A stretch of 64,000 nt of DNA from Amphibacillus sediminis NBRC 103570 (GTDB lineage: Bacteria; Bacillota; Bacilli; Bacillales; Amphibacillaceae), in contig NZ_BCQW01000002.1 of assembly GCF_001552275.1 (NCBI RefSeq), positions 1-64,000 on the forward strand, in the 5' to 3' direction. Position 1 is the stretch's first letter. Each line of letters opens with the position of its first letter. The notes beneath the pieces are model-generated. The model ran no database searches, was not told where the DNA came from, and saw only the letters and a program-made list of their open reading frames with translations. Shown piece after piece: positions 26,187-35,582 of the stretch. The translations under genes were made by a program, and so were the position numbers.

Positions 26187-26963
26187 ATGTTTTTTCGAAA
26201 TGAATCATTTAAAGACTTTATTCGTTACTATCCCATTGTATCCATTATAATTGGGTTTCAGCTCATCGTTTGGCTGCTGATGTTTTTCCAATTGCGCATA
26301 GGGGATTTTATTTACGATTGGGGTGTGGGTTTAAACATTGCGGTTAGTCACGGACAATATTGGCGACTTGTCACACCCATTTTTATGCACGATCGCAGTG
26401 GCTTTACCCATATTTTATTTAATTCTTTCTCTTTAGTCCTGTTTGGTCCAGCACTAGAACAGATGCTTGGGCGATGGAAATTCTCTTTCGTCTATTTGGC
26501 GAGTGGGTTCATTGGTAATGTCTTTACTTACTTTGTAGCCCCACAATCGCTAAACTTCCACCTTGGGGCTTCAGGTGCCCTTTTTGGTCTATTAGGTCTA
26601 TATGTATATATGTCCTTTTTCCGACCACATTTATTGGATCCCGTTAGTAAGCAAATGATTATTATGTTTAGCTTAATCAGTTTAGTTATGACCTTTTTGC
26701 GTCCAGGTATTAACGTTTCAGCACACCTTTTCGGATTTGTTGGTGGATTCGCGCTTGGACCCATTGTCTTAACCCGAGCAAAGCCTTTTTCTCCGTCACT
26801 AGTTCGTAGACGTGTCGTGGTGAATGATGGCACAGTTAGATTCGATCCAAATCGTTGGAATAAACGAGGATTTAGAATGAATCGAAATGTCAGCTCAATT
26901 ATTTGGTGGGTGATCTTTATATTAGCTATTATAGGTTTGTTAGGCAACTTTCTTATCTGGTAA
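26187..26963 (+). CDS. Rhomboid-family intramembrane serine protease (YdcA-like)
   Basis: The protein has 258 residues with about seven TMs. It carries the rhomboid HILFNSFSL region, the catalytic serine motif GASGALFGL (about 131-139) and the histidine helix SAHLFGFVGGFALG (about 178-191). Rhomboids cleave membrane proteins within or near the bilayer. Its place between cshA and acpS matches B. subtilis ydcA. The native substrate is unknown. Confidence 0.93.
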   Translation: MFFRNESFKDFIRYYPIVSIIIGFQLIVWLLMFFQLRIGDFIYDWGVGLNIAVSHGQYWRLVTPIFMHDRSGFTHILFNSFSLVLFGPALEQMLGRWKFSFVYLASGFIGNVFTYFVAPQSLNFHLGASGALFGLLGLYVYMSFFRPHLLDPVSKQMIIMFSLISLVMTFLRPGINVSAHLFGFVGGFALGPIVLTRAKPFSPSLVRRRVVVNDGTVRFDPNRWNKRGFRMNRNVSSIIWWVIFILAIIGLLGNFLIW

Positions 26964-27003
26964 TGCTATGGTTTCGTTAGTGATTTTTTCTTTTTTCTAT
27001 AAT

Positions 27004-27044
27004 AAAAGCTTGTACCGGTTATTAGCCAGTACAAGCTTTTTTTT
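27004..27044. terminator. Bidirectional terminator between rhomboid and cshA
   Basis: AAAAGCTTGTAC pairs with GTACAAGCTTTT across a short loop, with a T8 run on the plus strand. It serves the two convergent genes and overlaps the cshA stop codon. Confidence 0.88.
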
Positions 27045-28500
27045 AAGATTTCGATCCACGTTTATTTTGAAATTTACGATTTCGTCCTTGTGGCTTACCT
27101 TTACGCGAAAAATTACGTTTATAATCATTTTTTCCACGATAATTTTTTCGATTGTCGTTATTATTCTTTGTTCTTTTTACACTTACAGGTTGAACAGATG
27201 ATAAGGTGACAGGTGTCTGACGACGCTCCTTAGTCATCATTTTAAGAGCGGCAGCAACAACCGTGACAGAATCATGCTCATCTAGTAATTCTGTTGCTGT
27301 TTCGCGATAATCCTCTAATTGTGCTTTACTAATCGTACGTAAAAGCTTTTCGACGGCAATCTGCTGTTGACCACGACGTGCTTCGTCCATACTTGGAGCC
27401 TGCATCCGCTTCATCTTGCTTTTTGTTACTTTTTCAATTAAATGCAAATGCGGGATTTCTCTTGGTGTAATAAATGAGATCGCCACTCCTGTTTTCCCAG
27501 CACGGCCTGTTCGGCCGATACGGTGAACATAGCTTTCCGGGTCTTGAGGTATATCAAAATTATAAACATGTGAGACACCTGAAATATCTAACCCTCTTGC
27601 CGCTACATCTGTTGCAACTAAAATCTCAATCCGACCATTTTTAAACTTTTTTAAAACATTCATACGTTTTCCTTGAGTCAGATCACCATGAATCCCTTCA
27701 GCTCGGAATCCTCTGGCTTGTAACCCTTCGGTTAATTCATCTACCCTTTTCTTTGTTCGACCAAAAATAATTGCCAGCTCAGGAACATGAATATCTAAGA
27801 GGTTAGTTAATGCATCAAATTTCTGTTTTTCATGTACTTCAATAAAGTTTTGGTCAATATTTGAGACAGTCATTTCTTTCGACTTAACTTTGACCTCAGC
27901 TGGATCACGCATTAAAGTTGTCGCTATATTCCGGATTTCCTTTGGCATTGTCGCAGAGAATAACAAAGTCTGTCTTTCCTCAGGAATCGCTTTTAGAATA
28001 TCACGAATGTCATCAATAAAGCCCATGTTTAACATTTCATCAGCTTCATCTAAAACTGCTGTATGCACTTCACTAATATTTATACTCTTTCGTCGAATGT
28101 GGTCAAGTAAACGTCCAGGCGTCGCAACTACAATGTGTGGCCCTTCCTTTAGCCCTCTAATTTGACGATCCATTTGTTGACCACCATAAATGGGAAGTGT
28201 TCTTAATCCTTTAAACTTACCAAGACGGTGCAGCTCTTCGGCTACTTGGATAGCTAATTCACGTGTTGGAGCAACAACCAAGCCTTGAACCTTCCGTGTT
28301 TTCTTGTCTATTTTCTCGATCATCGGGATACCAAATGCAGCTGTTTTCCCCGTTCCAGTTTGCGCTTGCCCAATAACATCTTTACCCTCGAGACCTAGAG
28401 GAATCGTTTGTTCTTGTATGGGTGTTGCTTCTTCAAACCCCATCTTCTCTAAAGCCTTCATAATCGGTTGTGAAATACCTAATGATTGAAATGTAGTCAA
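27043..28500 (-). CDS. cshA: DEAD-box RNA helicase CshA
   Basis: The protein has 485 residues. The N-terminal Q motif ([26 protein letters not shown]), [24 protein letters not shown] and [10 protein letters not shown] are all present. The C-terminal tail (about 430-485) is basic and rich in Arg, Asn and Gly, as in RNA-binding tails. CshA joins the RNA degradosome and ribosome assembly and helps growth in the cold. Position and length agree with B. subtilis ydbR. Confidence 0.97.
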   Translation of the reverse strand: MTTFQSLGISQPIMKALEKMGFEEATPIQEQTIPLGLEGKDVIGQAQTGTGKTAAFGIPMIEKIDKKTRKVQGLVVAPTRELAIQVAEELHRLGKFKGLRTLPIYGGQQMDRQIRGLKEGPHIVVATPGRLLDHIRRKSINISEVHTAVLDEADEMLNMGFIDDIRDILKAIPEERQTLLFSATMPKEIRNIATTLMRDPAEVKVKSKEMTVSNIDQNFIEVHEKQKFDALTNLLDIHVPELAIIFGRTKKRVDELTEGLQARGFRAEGIHGDLTQGKRMNVLKKFKNGRIEILVATDVAARGLDISGVSHVYNFDIPQDPESYVHRIGRTGRAGKTGVAISFITPREIPHLHLIEKVTKSKMKRMQAPSMDEARRGQQQIAVEKLLRTISKAQLEDYRETATELLDEHDSVTVVAAALKMMTKERRQTPVTLSSVQPVSVKRTKNNNDNRKNYRGKNDYKRNFSRKGKPQGRNRKFQNKRGSKS

Positions 28501-28894
28501 TTTCTTTTCATACTCCTTTATCTTATAAAATCTTATCGTGTCACGCTACAACACGTTAACAAATTGCCCTCAACGGCTAATTAGAATACAATCTAATCAT
28601 AACGAATTAAGTACAGTATAGTGCTAACACCTTCCTGAATTGAGGTGTGTCAATGCCGTCATGTTGACAGCTAATTCTTCAAATATGTCTTAGAAAAAGG
28701 CTTAAACGTAAAACAGGCAGCTTTCTCCATACTATATTTAACTAAGGGGATTATGTCTGGCGTTAAAAGGTACTTAGACATGCCGGGAATTTAAAAATGG
28801 GCTTATATATTAGCAAAACGATTTGTTACCTATAATAACGAAGCCTCTTTTTATTACCTATTCCCCAAAATCATGCTTAACAACCTCTTAAAAT
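28501..28894. other. 394-bp region upstream of cshA
   Basis: This presumably holds the cshA promoter and a long leader on the minus strand. Small inverted repeats are present (ACACCT...AGGTGT near 28630-28651). I find no open frame with a ribosome-binding site. Confidence 0.4.
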
Positions 28895-29143
28895 AAAGTG
28901 AAACTTCGTTCAGTGGGAGTTTCGACGCATAGGATGTGCTCGTGCAGACGTTGCGACACACGTCGCGAACTAAGTCAGCTTCCTCCCTACTGAACGTTAG
29001 TTGAACCAATCAGGCCGTTTACTGGCTGTTGGATCTCCCACTTAGAAATAAAACGTGTTCCCTTATTTCTTGAAGTGGGAGTCTTACAAAAGCCCTTCGA
29101 TGGGGCGAGTAATCACAGCCCCAGCTACTTACACTCCGATAAA
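28895..29143 (+). repeat. Family A interspersed repeat, copy 3
   Basis: This full-length copy (249 bp) begins AAAGTGAAACTTCGTTCAGTGGGAG and ends TTACACTCCGATAAA. Where other copies have GTGGGG/CCCCAC, this one has GGGAG and CTCCC, a paired change that keeps the first stem. It lies between the divergently transcribed cshA and degV. Confidence 0.93.
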
Positions 29144-29188
29144 CTTTATCAACAATATTTGAACATAAGCCCCTAACACTTATTAACG

Positions 29189-29222
29189 TGAAAAAAGCCT
29201 CCCTCCACACATGGAAGAGGCC
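29189..29222 (-). terminator. Orphan leftward terminator
   Basis: On the minus strand GGCCTCTTCC pairs with GGAGGGAGGC around a short loop and is followed by TTTTTT. No minus-strand gene is visible upstream of it within 1 kb, so what it terminates is unclear. Confidence 0.6.
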
Positions 29223-29470
29223 TATTTACGAGCATTCAATCGATTATTTTATCTTAACATACTCTTAGCATTAATTCTAGTTATGCACCATAACTTTTCA
29301 ATAACGGTAAATTAAGTTGACAATAGGCCTTAACTGCACTTAATTTATGTAATAGCTTACATCGCTATTATACCGTATTGCTTGCAATCATATACTTGAA
29401 TGATTATGATAAATTTAGTAAGCGATTAAACAAGTTACTTTTTATTGGTTAGCTTTGCTAGAGCAATAGT

Positions 29471-29485
29471 TACACTGCAATAAAA
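29471..29485 (+). repeat. Family A right-end fragment
   Basis: TTACACTGCAATAAA matches the family A right end (TTACACTGCGATAAA) with one change. No other part of the unit is adjacent. It ends about 25 bp upstream of degV. Confidence 0.55.
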
Positions 29486-29509
29486 GTAACTAATACAGAA
29501 GGTGATATC

Positions 29510-30370
29510 ATGACAATACAGCTTATAACAGACAGTGGAGCAGATTTATCCGATCAAATGAAAAAGGATTGGAATCTTAAAATCATTCCCCTTTATGTTC
29601 ATTTTGACGGTAAACAGTATGCTTCAGAAGATTTAACAACAGCCTCTTTCCTAACAAAGCTTAGTGAAAGCGAGCAATTTCCCACCTCCTCCGCACCCGG
29701 TCCACAACAATATTATCAGGCTTTTAAAAGCACGCCTTCAGATCAGGCGATTATCCACTTTAGTATTTCGAAAGGGGTTAGCAGTGCTTATAATCATGCA
29801 ATGATGGGGAAAGAAATGCTCTTAGAAGAGGAACCCAACCGAAAGATAGCGGTTATTAACAGTAAATCCGCCTCAAGTGGAATGATTCTTTTAATAAATG
29901 AAACCATCACCAAAATTAAAGAGGGACTATCGTTTGAAGCATTGGTTGAGTATATTCACGATAGAATTAAGCACCTACATACCATCTTTATCCTGCAAAC
30001 TTTAGATAACTTAATTCGTGGTGGTCGTCTCGATAAAGTTAGAGGTGCGGTAGCTAAAACGTTAAATGTTAAGCTCTTACTCCATGCCAGTATTGATGGT
30101 AAAATTGAAGTGCTGGAAAAGGTTCGCGGCCATAAAAAAGCAACTCGGCGTTTTATCGAGAAAATTGGCGAATACATTACTGACACATCACAGCGCACCT
30201 TAGCTCTTACCCATTGTAATGCACGTGAAAGACTAGAAGAATTTATCGATATGATAAAGGAAAAGTATTCATTTGAGCAGATTATCTTTTCTGAAACTGG
30301 CCCTGTTATTTCCGCTCATGGAGGCCAAGGCGCTATCGTCATGTCATTCTTTAGTGATCAGAGACGTTAA
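29510..30370 (+). CDS. DegV family fatty-acid-binding protein
   Basis: This 286-residue DegV-fold protein has the N-terminal ITDSGADLS, FPTSSAPGPQQYYQAF (about 60-75), HFSISKGVSSAYNHA (about 85-99) and LDNLIRGGRLDK (about 165-176). These proteins bind long-chain fatty acids and deliver them to the FakA kinase. The start has GAAGGTGA 7-8 nt upstream. A weak hairpin (30389-30411) follows. No fakA is nearby. Confidence 0.92.
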   Translation: MTIQLITDSGADLSDQMKKDWNLKIIPLYVHFDGKQYASEDLTTASFLTKLSESEQFPTSSAPGPQQYYQAFKSTPSDQAIIHFSISKGVSSAYNHAMMGKEMLLEEEPNRKIAVINSKSASSGMILLINETITKIKEGLSFEALVEYIHDRIKHLHTIFILQTLDNLIRGGRLDKVRGAVAKTLNVKLLLHASIDGKIEVLEKVRGHKKATRRFIEKIGEYITDTSQRTLALTHCNARERLEEFIDMIKEKYSFEQIIFSETGPVISAHGGQGAIVMSFFSDQRR

Positions 30371-30388
30371 TAACGACAACGCAAATGT

Positions 30389-30411
30389 GAGGAGGGACTA
30401 TTGCCCTCCTC
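30389..30411 (+). terminator. Weak terminator hairpin after degV
   Basis: GAGGAGGG pairs perfectly with CCCTCCTC around a 7-nt loop, 19 nt after the stop codon. It has no T-run, so termination may be partial. Confidence 0.4.
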
Positions 30412-30705
30412 TGAAGTGTACATAGCTTAAAGATAGCAAATGGCTTAACAAAGTCCCATGATTTGACCGCCTAATCCCCAAATTACTTTTCATCTAAATC
30501 CTTATTATCATTTTCTCTAGCGAATCAACAGTGACTAATCCGAACCCCCAAAAAAGCTTGTCAATTTGAAAGTTTTTGCGATCACCAACAATCATTGTAT
30601 AATAAATCAGTAAAGTCACATCGGTGGTGGTATTATTCAAATCTCTTCATGACTACTAAGATACAACATTTTTTTCGCTCAAGGAGCAAATTGGAGGTGT
30701 ATGAG
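30412..30705. other. Intergenic region upstream of the LysR gene
   Basis: An open frame extends upstream of the chosen LysR start but lacks a ribosome-binding site and LysR similarity. TTGTCAATT...TTGTATAATAAA near 30557-30605 could include the promoter. Nothing else is recognised. Confidence 0.4.
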
Positions 30706-31599
30706 GTGCATATTGACAAAATCAAATATTTTATAGACCTTGTTGAATGCCGTAATTTTACAGAAACAGCTAAAAGAAACTTTGTTTCACAGACAACCAT
30801 TAGTCAGCATATTGCAGCGCTTGAAAGAGAATTTAATCTAACGCTTATTGATCGGAAGCAAATACCGATTGAACCAACACAAGCTGGCTGGATGTTTTAC
30901 GGCGAAGCACTTGTGCTTTGGAAACAATATAATCATATGAGAAAGAGAGCTAAGCACTTTCAACAAGACCATACCCTTATTTTAAGTATTGAGTATTCGA
31001 CTTTAACCGATATTCAAAGCATTTTAACTTTTATACCAGCCTTCAACAAGGCGCATTCGAACATTAAGCTTGATTTAAATAAAGTGTTATTAAAAAACGT
31101 TTCAACCTTTCTTAAAAAAGGCCTTTATGATGTAGCGATTGCAGTCGATTCTGAACTTCAAGGCGATGATAGCATTACAACGCTTCCTCTTTACAAAGGA
31201 AAATACAGTGCTACGGTAAGCCGGACACACCCTCTTTTTCACTATGATGCGATTACTAAAGATCAGCTTTATCAATTTCCGTTGGTCATGCTAAATTCCA
31301 ATGCTATCGGCAATTCCTATTCCTTAATGATTCAGCATGCGATTGAGGATGGCTATCAGCCAAATATCGTTAGAACGGTTGAAGATATTGAAACAGAGCT
31401 ATTTCATATCATAACAGATAATTTAATTGGCTTCTTTCCTGATAACTATTATCTTAATTATCCCGAGAAGGAAGTACGTTTAATCCCTATTCAAGATACA
31501 CATCACAATTACCAAATTGAAGTTGGGTTCTTAAAAGAAAACAATAATCCAGCATTAGCACCGTTTCTGTCGACTATTCAAAATTGGTTTTCCCAATAG
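30706..31599 (+). CDS. LysR-family transcriptional regulator
   Basis: The protein is about 297 residues. The N-terminal winged helix-turn-helix reads KIKYFIDLVECRNFTETAKRNFVSQTTISQHIAALE (about 4-39), and a LysR substrate-binding domain follows (about 90-297). I use GTG 30706, 8 nt after GGAGG, because the family alignment begins there; an ATG about 110 bp upstream would add 37 unrelated residues. It lies 80 bp ahead of the co-oriented NmrA-like reductase and may control it. Confidence 0.87.
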   Translation: MHIDKIKYFIDLVECRNFTETAKRNFVSQTTISQHIAALEREFNLTLIDRKQIPIEPTQAGWMFYGEALVLWKQYNHMRKRAKHFQQDHTLILSIEYSTLTDIQSILTFIPAFNKAHSNIKLDLNKVLLKNVSTFLKKGLYDVAIAVDSELQGDDSITTLPLYKGKYSATVSRTHPLFHYDAITKDQLYQFPLVMLNSNAIGNSYSLMIQHAIEDGYQPNIVRTVEDIETELFHIITDNLIGFFPDNYYLNYPEKEVRLIPIQDTHHNYQIEVGFLKENNNPALAPFLSTIQNWFSQ

Positions 31600-31679
31600 G
31601 TCATTCGTCTTTTATATTAGACTTTGTTCAACATTTCACATAGTATAAAACTATACTAACAATTAAGGAGTGAGCCAAA

Positions 31680-32621
31680 ATGGGAAAACTAATATTAACA
31701 GGGATTGATGGAAATCTTGGTAGCCATGCAGCGGAATATTTACTGAACCTTGTAGACAAGGATCAAGTCATTTTTTGCAGCTATAACGCAGAGGCGCTAA
31801 AACCCTATGCCGATCAAGGCATTGAAACTCATGTGACAAATTTCAATAGCACTCAAGGTTTAACAGAAGCTTTTGCAGGAGCTGATAAACTCGCTCTAAT
31901 ATCGATGCCTTTTGTTGGAAAAAAGCGTCAACGCGCTCATCAAAATGTTGTTGATTCGGCTAAAGCTGCTGGTGTTAAACAGATCATTTATACTTCGTTA
32001 GTTAATGCTGGGGACGAATCAAACCCAAGTGTTGAGAAACTCGATCATATCTTTACTGAAAATTATGTTAAAGGTGTTGGCTTAGATTATATTTTCTTAC
32101 GTAATTCACAATATGCAGAAGCGATGATTTCCAACTACTTTACCTATGTAAAAGGGGATGGAGTATTAAAAAATAGCCAAGGAAACGGAAAAATGGCCTA
32201 CATCTCACGTAAAGATTGTGCTAAAGCAATCGCCCATGCACTGCTATCTGACACTTATCATCAGGCTATTCTTAACATCAATGGGCCTGAGCTATTGACA
32301 ATTTCAGATTTTATCGAGATTGGCAACAACATAACTGGTCATCAAGTAATCTATAAGGAAATTACCGATGAAGAAAACTATGCAATCTTTGATGCCATGG
32401 GAGTCCCTCGGACAACAGATGGTGAATTCAAAGAAGGGTCAGAGGCACCATTTTCTTCAGAAGGGATGGTTACTTTCGCCCAAGCTATCCGATTAGGTAA
32501 AATGGATAATTTTACTGATGATTTCAAAAAGTTAACTGGTGATGATCCTATAACCGTTGAATATATGTTTTCACATGCTAAAGATTTCCAAGTCGGTGAT
32601 CGCCATTCTATGGATGATTAA
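31680..32621 (+). CDS. NmrA-like NAD(P)-binding oxidoreductase
   Basis: This 313-residue protein has an N-terminal Rossmann fold (LILTGIDGNLGSHAAEYLL, a GxxGxxG-type variant), QIIYTSLVNAG (about 102-112) and the NmrA/QOR2-like central region FLRNSQYAEAM. Relatives include NAD(P)H-quinone oxidoreductases and redox-sensing NmrA proteins. The start has AAGGAGTGAG upstream. The LysR gene just upstream is a likely regulator. A terminator follows at 32689. Confidence 0.83.
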   Translation: MGKLILTGIDGNLGSHAAEYLLNLVDKDQVIFCSYNAEALKPYADQGIETHVTNFNSTQGLTEAFAGADKLALISMPFVGKKRQRAHQNVVDSAKAAGVKQIIYTSLVNAGDESNPSVEKLDHIFTENYVKGVGLDYIFLRNSQYAEAMISNYFTYVKGDGVLKNSQGNGKMAYISRKDCAKAIAHALLSDTYHQAILNINGPELLTISDFIEIGNNITGHQVIYKEITDEENYAIFDAMGVPRTTDGEFKEGSEAPFSSEGMVTFAQAIRLGKMDNFTDDFKKLTGDDPITVEYMFSHAKDFQVGDRHSMDD

Positions 32622-32688
32622 CCTAAGCTAGACCATAGTTATCATAAAAACTGAGATGAATAAACAAATATCGCATAACTCATCAAAT

Positions 32689-32724
32689 AAATTGGAGCAG
32701 CCAACTAAGGTAGGCTCCAATTTT
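32689..32724 (+). terminator. Terminator after the NmrA-like gene
   Basis: AAATTGGAGC pairs with GCTCCAATTTT around a 15-nt loop, about 70 bp after the stop codon. Confidence 0.7.
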
Positions 32725-32996
32725 AAACGTTTGGGAATAAATGTGTGGCGTGATACATGGTCCACCGCAAATAGGGAGGATCGCGTTTGATCATCTTCCC
32801 CTTACTCTTTTGTCCCAGCCCCCTTTTCACTAATAGCAACATTATAACTTAGCCATTTAATAATGTAGCAAGTATTTCGAAATAATAGAGGTTAGAACTT
32901 ATGATCTAAAGCTAAGTATTATAGTCAGTTGCACTTACATAGCCATGGTATGTTCTTACAAAGGAACTTCTTAACCTCATCATATTGTTAGAATAA
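32725..32996. other. 272-bp intergenic stretch
   Basis: This lies between the terminator and the 3' end of the esterase gene. I recognise no gene or repeat. Confidence 0.4.
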
Positions 32997-33716
32997 TTAT
33001 AAAGCAGATCTGTTACTTTTTAGCTTGGCTAATTCTTTTGAGAGAAAATCATGGACAGCTTTAATAACAATTTCTTTATCATCGCCTAAACAAATGAGAT
33101 GCTTTGAATCTGCATAATAAATAACATCAATATTAACCGGTATTTCTTTATCTAAATAGTGAGTAGCTTTGTAGGGGACCACCCCATCTTGAATTCCCTG
33201 TAAAACCAAAACAGGACAAGTAATATCTTGTAAAGACTCACGTGTTGCTTTCATACATTTTAAAAACTCGAGATAAGCACGAGTAGGAATAGCCCCACGC
33301 TTGTGTTTATAGTTTTGATAAGTAAAATTATCCTCTATTTCTCCCAATATACGATCGCGTATCATCTGGCTAGCTTCAATTGTCATTTTGATCAAACTTA
33401 AGTATTTTCTTGAAGGAGATAGCATAACAAGGCGATCTACTTTATATTTCCCTGCTAAGTAGGCAGCAATCATTCCACCCATTGAGAAACCAACTAAATA
33501 AATCTGATCCACTTCTTCAACAAGCTTTCGATAGGCTTGTTCAGCAGCTTCCAGCCATGCTTGATAGCTTGAGTCTTCCAATGTCAATTCAAGTCCGTGA
33601 CCAGGAAGTGTAGGTACACGAATAACCCAATTAGTATGTTCACGTAAGTATTCGGTTAAAGGCTCGAGTTCATGTGGACCACCTGTAAAACCATGTATAA
33701 GTAAACATCCAATCAT
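32997..33716 (-). CDS. Alpha/beta-hydrolase, carboxylesterase/monoacylglycerol lipase type
   Basis: The protein has 239 residues. LLIHGFTGGPHELEPL supplies the oxyanion hole. The nucleophile is in VGFSMGGM (about 76-83), the acid in QGIQDGVVP (about 187-195) and the histidine in DSKHLICLG (about 210). This is the pattern of Geobacillus Est30-like carboxylesterases. It reads towards the plus-strand genes and is about 55 bp downstream of the yppG-like gene. Confidence 0.9.
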   Translation of the reverse strand: MIGCLLIHGFTGGPHELEPLTEYLREHTNWVIRVPTLPGHGLELTLEDSSYQAWLEAAEQAYRKLVEEVDQIYLVGFSMGGMIAAYLAGKYKVDRLVMLSPSRKYLSLIKMTIEASQMIRDRILGEIEDNFTYQNYKHKRGAIPTRAYLEFLKCMKATRESLQDITCPVLVLQGIQDGVVPYKATHYLDKEIPVNIDVIYYADSKHLICLGDDKEIVIKAVHDFLSKELAKLKSNRSAL

Positions 33717-33770
33717 AACATCTCTCCTTATGTTTGTTCATAAACAATAGTCTTGCCAAAGATGACAAGA

Positions 33771-34121
33771 CTATGTCTTTGCCCCTTTTATAAAAGAGCT
33801 AATCCCCTTTATAATGGGTGTGAATTGTTGATAGGTATTCGCAACCTGTCCCGCTGTATTGAATACTTTATCTAGATCAAACTGCCCGTCTTTATCCTGA
33901 AAATAGCTCATTAATCCTTTCGTTTGAGGCATTTGCCCTGTAACTGCTTGCGGTTGCTGTGGCGGCTGCCAATGGCTTGGATGGTATGGCGAGCCGTATT
34001 GCATAAACGGTTGCGGGTTCGGGCCTGGCCTTGGCGGATAATAATTAGGCGGGGTAGGTGGCTGATGCATGGTTGGCGGTACACGATAGCTTGATTGATA
34101 AGGCTGACGATTGGACTGCAT
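33771..34121 (-). CDS. YppG-like proline-rich protein
   Basis: The protein is about 116 residues from ATG 34121 (MQSNRQPYQ), preceded by AGGGGTG. The first 70 residues are rich in Pro, Gln and Tyr; the C-terminal part (SYFQDKDGQFDLDKVFNTAGQ and FIKGAKT) matches the YppG-like family of spore-forming bacilli, which has coat-protein-like composition. A spore-coat role is inference. Confidence 0.8.
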   Translation of the reverse strand: MQSNRQPYQSSYRVPPTMHQPPTPPNYYPPRPGPNPQPFMQYGSPYHPSHWQPPQQPQAVTGQMPQTKGLMSYFQDKDGQFDLDKVFNTAGQVANTYQQFTPIIKGISSFIKGAKT

Positions 34122-34174
34122 AAAAAACACCCCTATACAATAATCTTAGCTATGGTATTGTATGCGCGTTAAAC

Positions 34175-34432
34175 TTAGATGTTCTTATCCTTAAATGATT
34201 TTATTAGCTGTTTAATTTTGTACGCTTGATAACCTAATACCTTATCGGTTTCATTTATAATTACTGCAGGAGTGGAATAAACACCCATCCCTTGTAGTTC
34301 CAGTAAATAGGTACGTGTCCTACTAATATTTTTAGTCTGATAAGGTACCGCTAGTTGGTCCAATAAATTAATGACACGCTGTGATTCTTTACAATCGTCA
34401 CTAACATAAACTACAATACCTTTTTCATCCAT
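34175..34432 (-). CDS. Glutaredoxin/thioredoxin-fold protein with a CxxS site
   Basis: The protein has 85 residues. VVYVSDDCKES places a single cysteine at the redox position (CKES, not CxxC), and YSTPAVII provides the cis-proline loop. The fold and spacing are those of monothiol glutaredoxin-like proteins. No second cysteine is present. It lies about 50 bp upstream of the yppG-like gene. The function is unknown; reduction or sensing of a small thiol is possible. Confidence 0.75.
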   Translation of the reverse strand: MDEKGIVVYVSDDCKESQRVINLLDQLAVPYQTKNISRTRTYLLELQGMGVYSTPAVIINETDKVLGYQAYKIKQLIKSFKDKNI

Positions 34433-34611
34433 GACAAACCATGCTCCCTTCAGAAAAATGATGACTGACTTCGTTGTCGGTTATATCAGCAGGCTTTTTT
34501 CCCTGAGTATACCAAACTAAAACCCTTTACCTAGGCTATTATTCCCATAAAAAAAGCAGCCAATAAACGTATACCCAGATTCGCATTAGCCAAAACATCA
34601 TTTTTCTAATT

Positions 34612-34858
34612 AAGTGAAACTTCGTTCAGTGGGGGTTTACCCATAGGTGTGCTCGTGCAGACGTTGCGACACGACGTCGCGAACTTAGTCAGCCTCCTCT
34701 CTCTTCCACTGAACGTTAGTTGAACCAATCAGGCCGTTACTGGCTGTTCGATCTCCCAATGGACATGACGTGTTCCCTTATTTCTTGAAGGGGGAGTCTT
34801 ACAAAAGCCCTTCGATGGGGCGAGTAATCGCAGCCCTAGCCCGTTACACTGCGATAAA
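34612..34858 (+). repeat. Family A interspersed repeat, copy 4
   Basis: This 247-bp copy runs from AAGTGAAACTTCGTTCAGTGGGGG to GTTACACTGCGATAAA. It is followed after about 36 bp by family B copy 2, the only place where the two families lie side by side. Confidence 0.93.
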
Positions 34859-34894
34859 TTATCGAGTAAGCAAGGATAGTCACTTTTTCATCAT

Positions 34895-35083
34895 CTTATC
34901 AAATGCACCTTGGCGTATTTTTGCCCAGCATTTATCGAGCTTCGCTCGATAAATTTCCGCTGAAAATCGGTGGCCTCCGCCGAAGGTCCTTAGCTTGATT
35001 CAGCCAGGGTTTGCCCCTACTGAATGAAATAAATATACATTCATTTGACCACTTAGAGGAGACTTGTGCTGAATGAAGTTAAA
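34895..35083 (+). repeat. Family B interspersed repeat, copy 2
   Basis: About 189 bp match 20254-20440. This copy has a perfect hairpin, ATTTATCGAGC-TTC-GCTCGATAAAT, a GGTGGCCTCCGCC segment, then CCCTACTGAATGAA and the terminal GCTGAATGAAGTTAAA. The last motif is close to the reverse complement of the family A left end. Confidence 0.82.
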
Positions 35084-35114
35084 CAGATCGAAACCTTTGT
35101 CTAAAAGCTAACAG

Positions 35115-35582
35115 TTAATACTTTAGGTTCTCTGCAAAAATCCCCAGTTTTTTCAACAGTTTAATCGCTTGCTGCTTTTCCTCTTCATTTAAACCTGATG
35201 TAATTTGTTCAATTTGCTGCCAATGATCAGGAAAAATATCATTCAGTAGCTGCTCACCTTGCTCTGTAATGGAAGCATAGGTAATTCTACGGTCCTTGGC
35301 ACATTGAATACGCTTAAGATAACCCTTTTTCTCAAGTTTATCTACGACATACGTAATGCTGCCACTTGCTAATAAAATTTTATCACCTATCTTTTGCAAA
35401 GGCTGATCCCCTGAATGATACAGCAATTCAAGGACGCCAAAATCTGTTGTATTCAGCCCTTTTTTTCTTATATCCGCCGCTACCTGATCAGCAACTGATC
35501 GATATGCCTTAGATAAGACAACAAATAATTTCAAGGATGGGTCTTGCTTTCGTTGTTCATATTGTTTCTTTGCGTGATCCAT
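35115..35582 (-). CDS. MarR-family regulator (MhqR/YkvE-like)
   Basis: This 155-residue winged helix-turn-helix protein has GLNTTDFGVLELLYHSGDQPLQKIGDKILLASGSITYVVDKLEKKGYLKR (about 42-90), then the DRRITYASIT wing. B. subtilis MhqR-type proteins repress quinone- and aldehyde-responsive genes. The gene overlaps the permease end by 26 bp and closes a GNAT-ABC-permease-marR operon. Confidence 0.87.
   Translation of the reverse strand: MDHAKKQYEQRKQDPSLKLFVVLSKAYRSVADQVAADIRKKGLNTTDFGVLELLYHSGDQPLQKIGDKILLASGSITYVVDKLEKKGYLKRIQCAKDRRITYASITEQGEQLLNDIFPDHWQQIEQITSGLNEEEKQQAIKLLKKLGIFAENLKY

Noticed and set aside
29019-29210. Open frames inside or touching family A copies (29019-29210, 40382-40576, 34770-34952, 44830-45108)
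   Set aside because: They follow the repeat sequence, differ in frame and end between copies, lack ribosome-binding sites, and do not stay open across the family.
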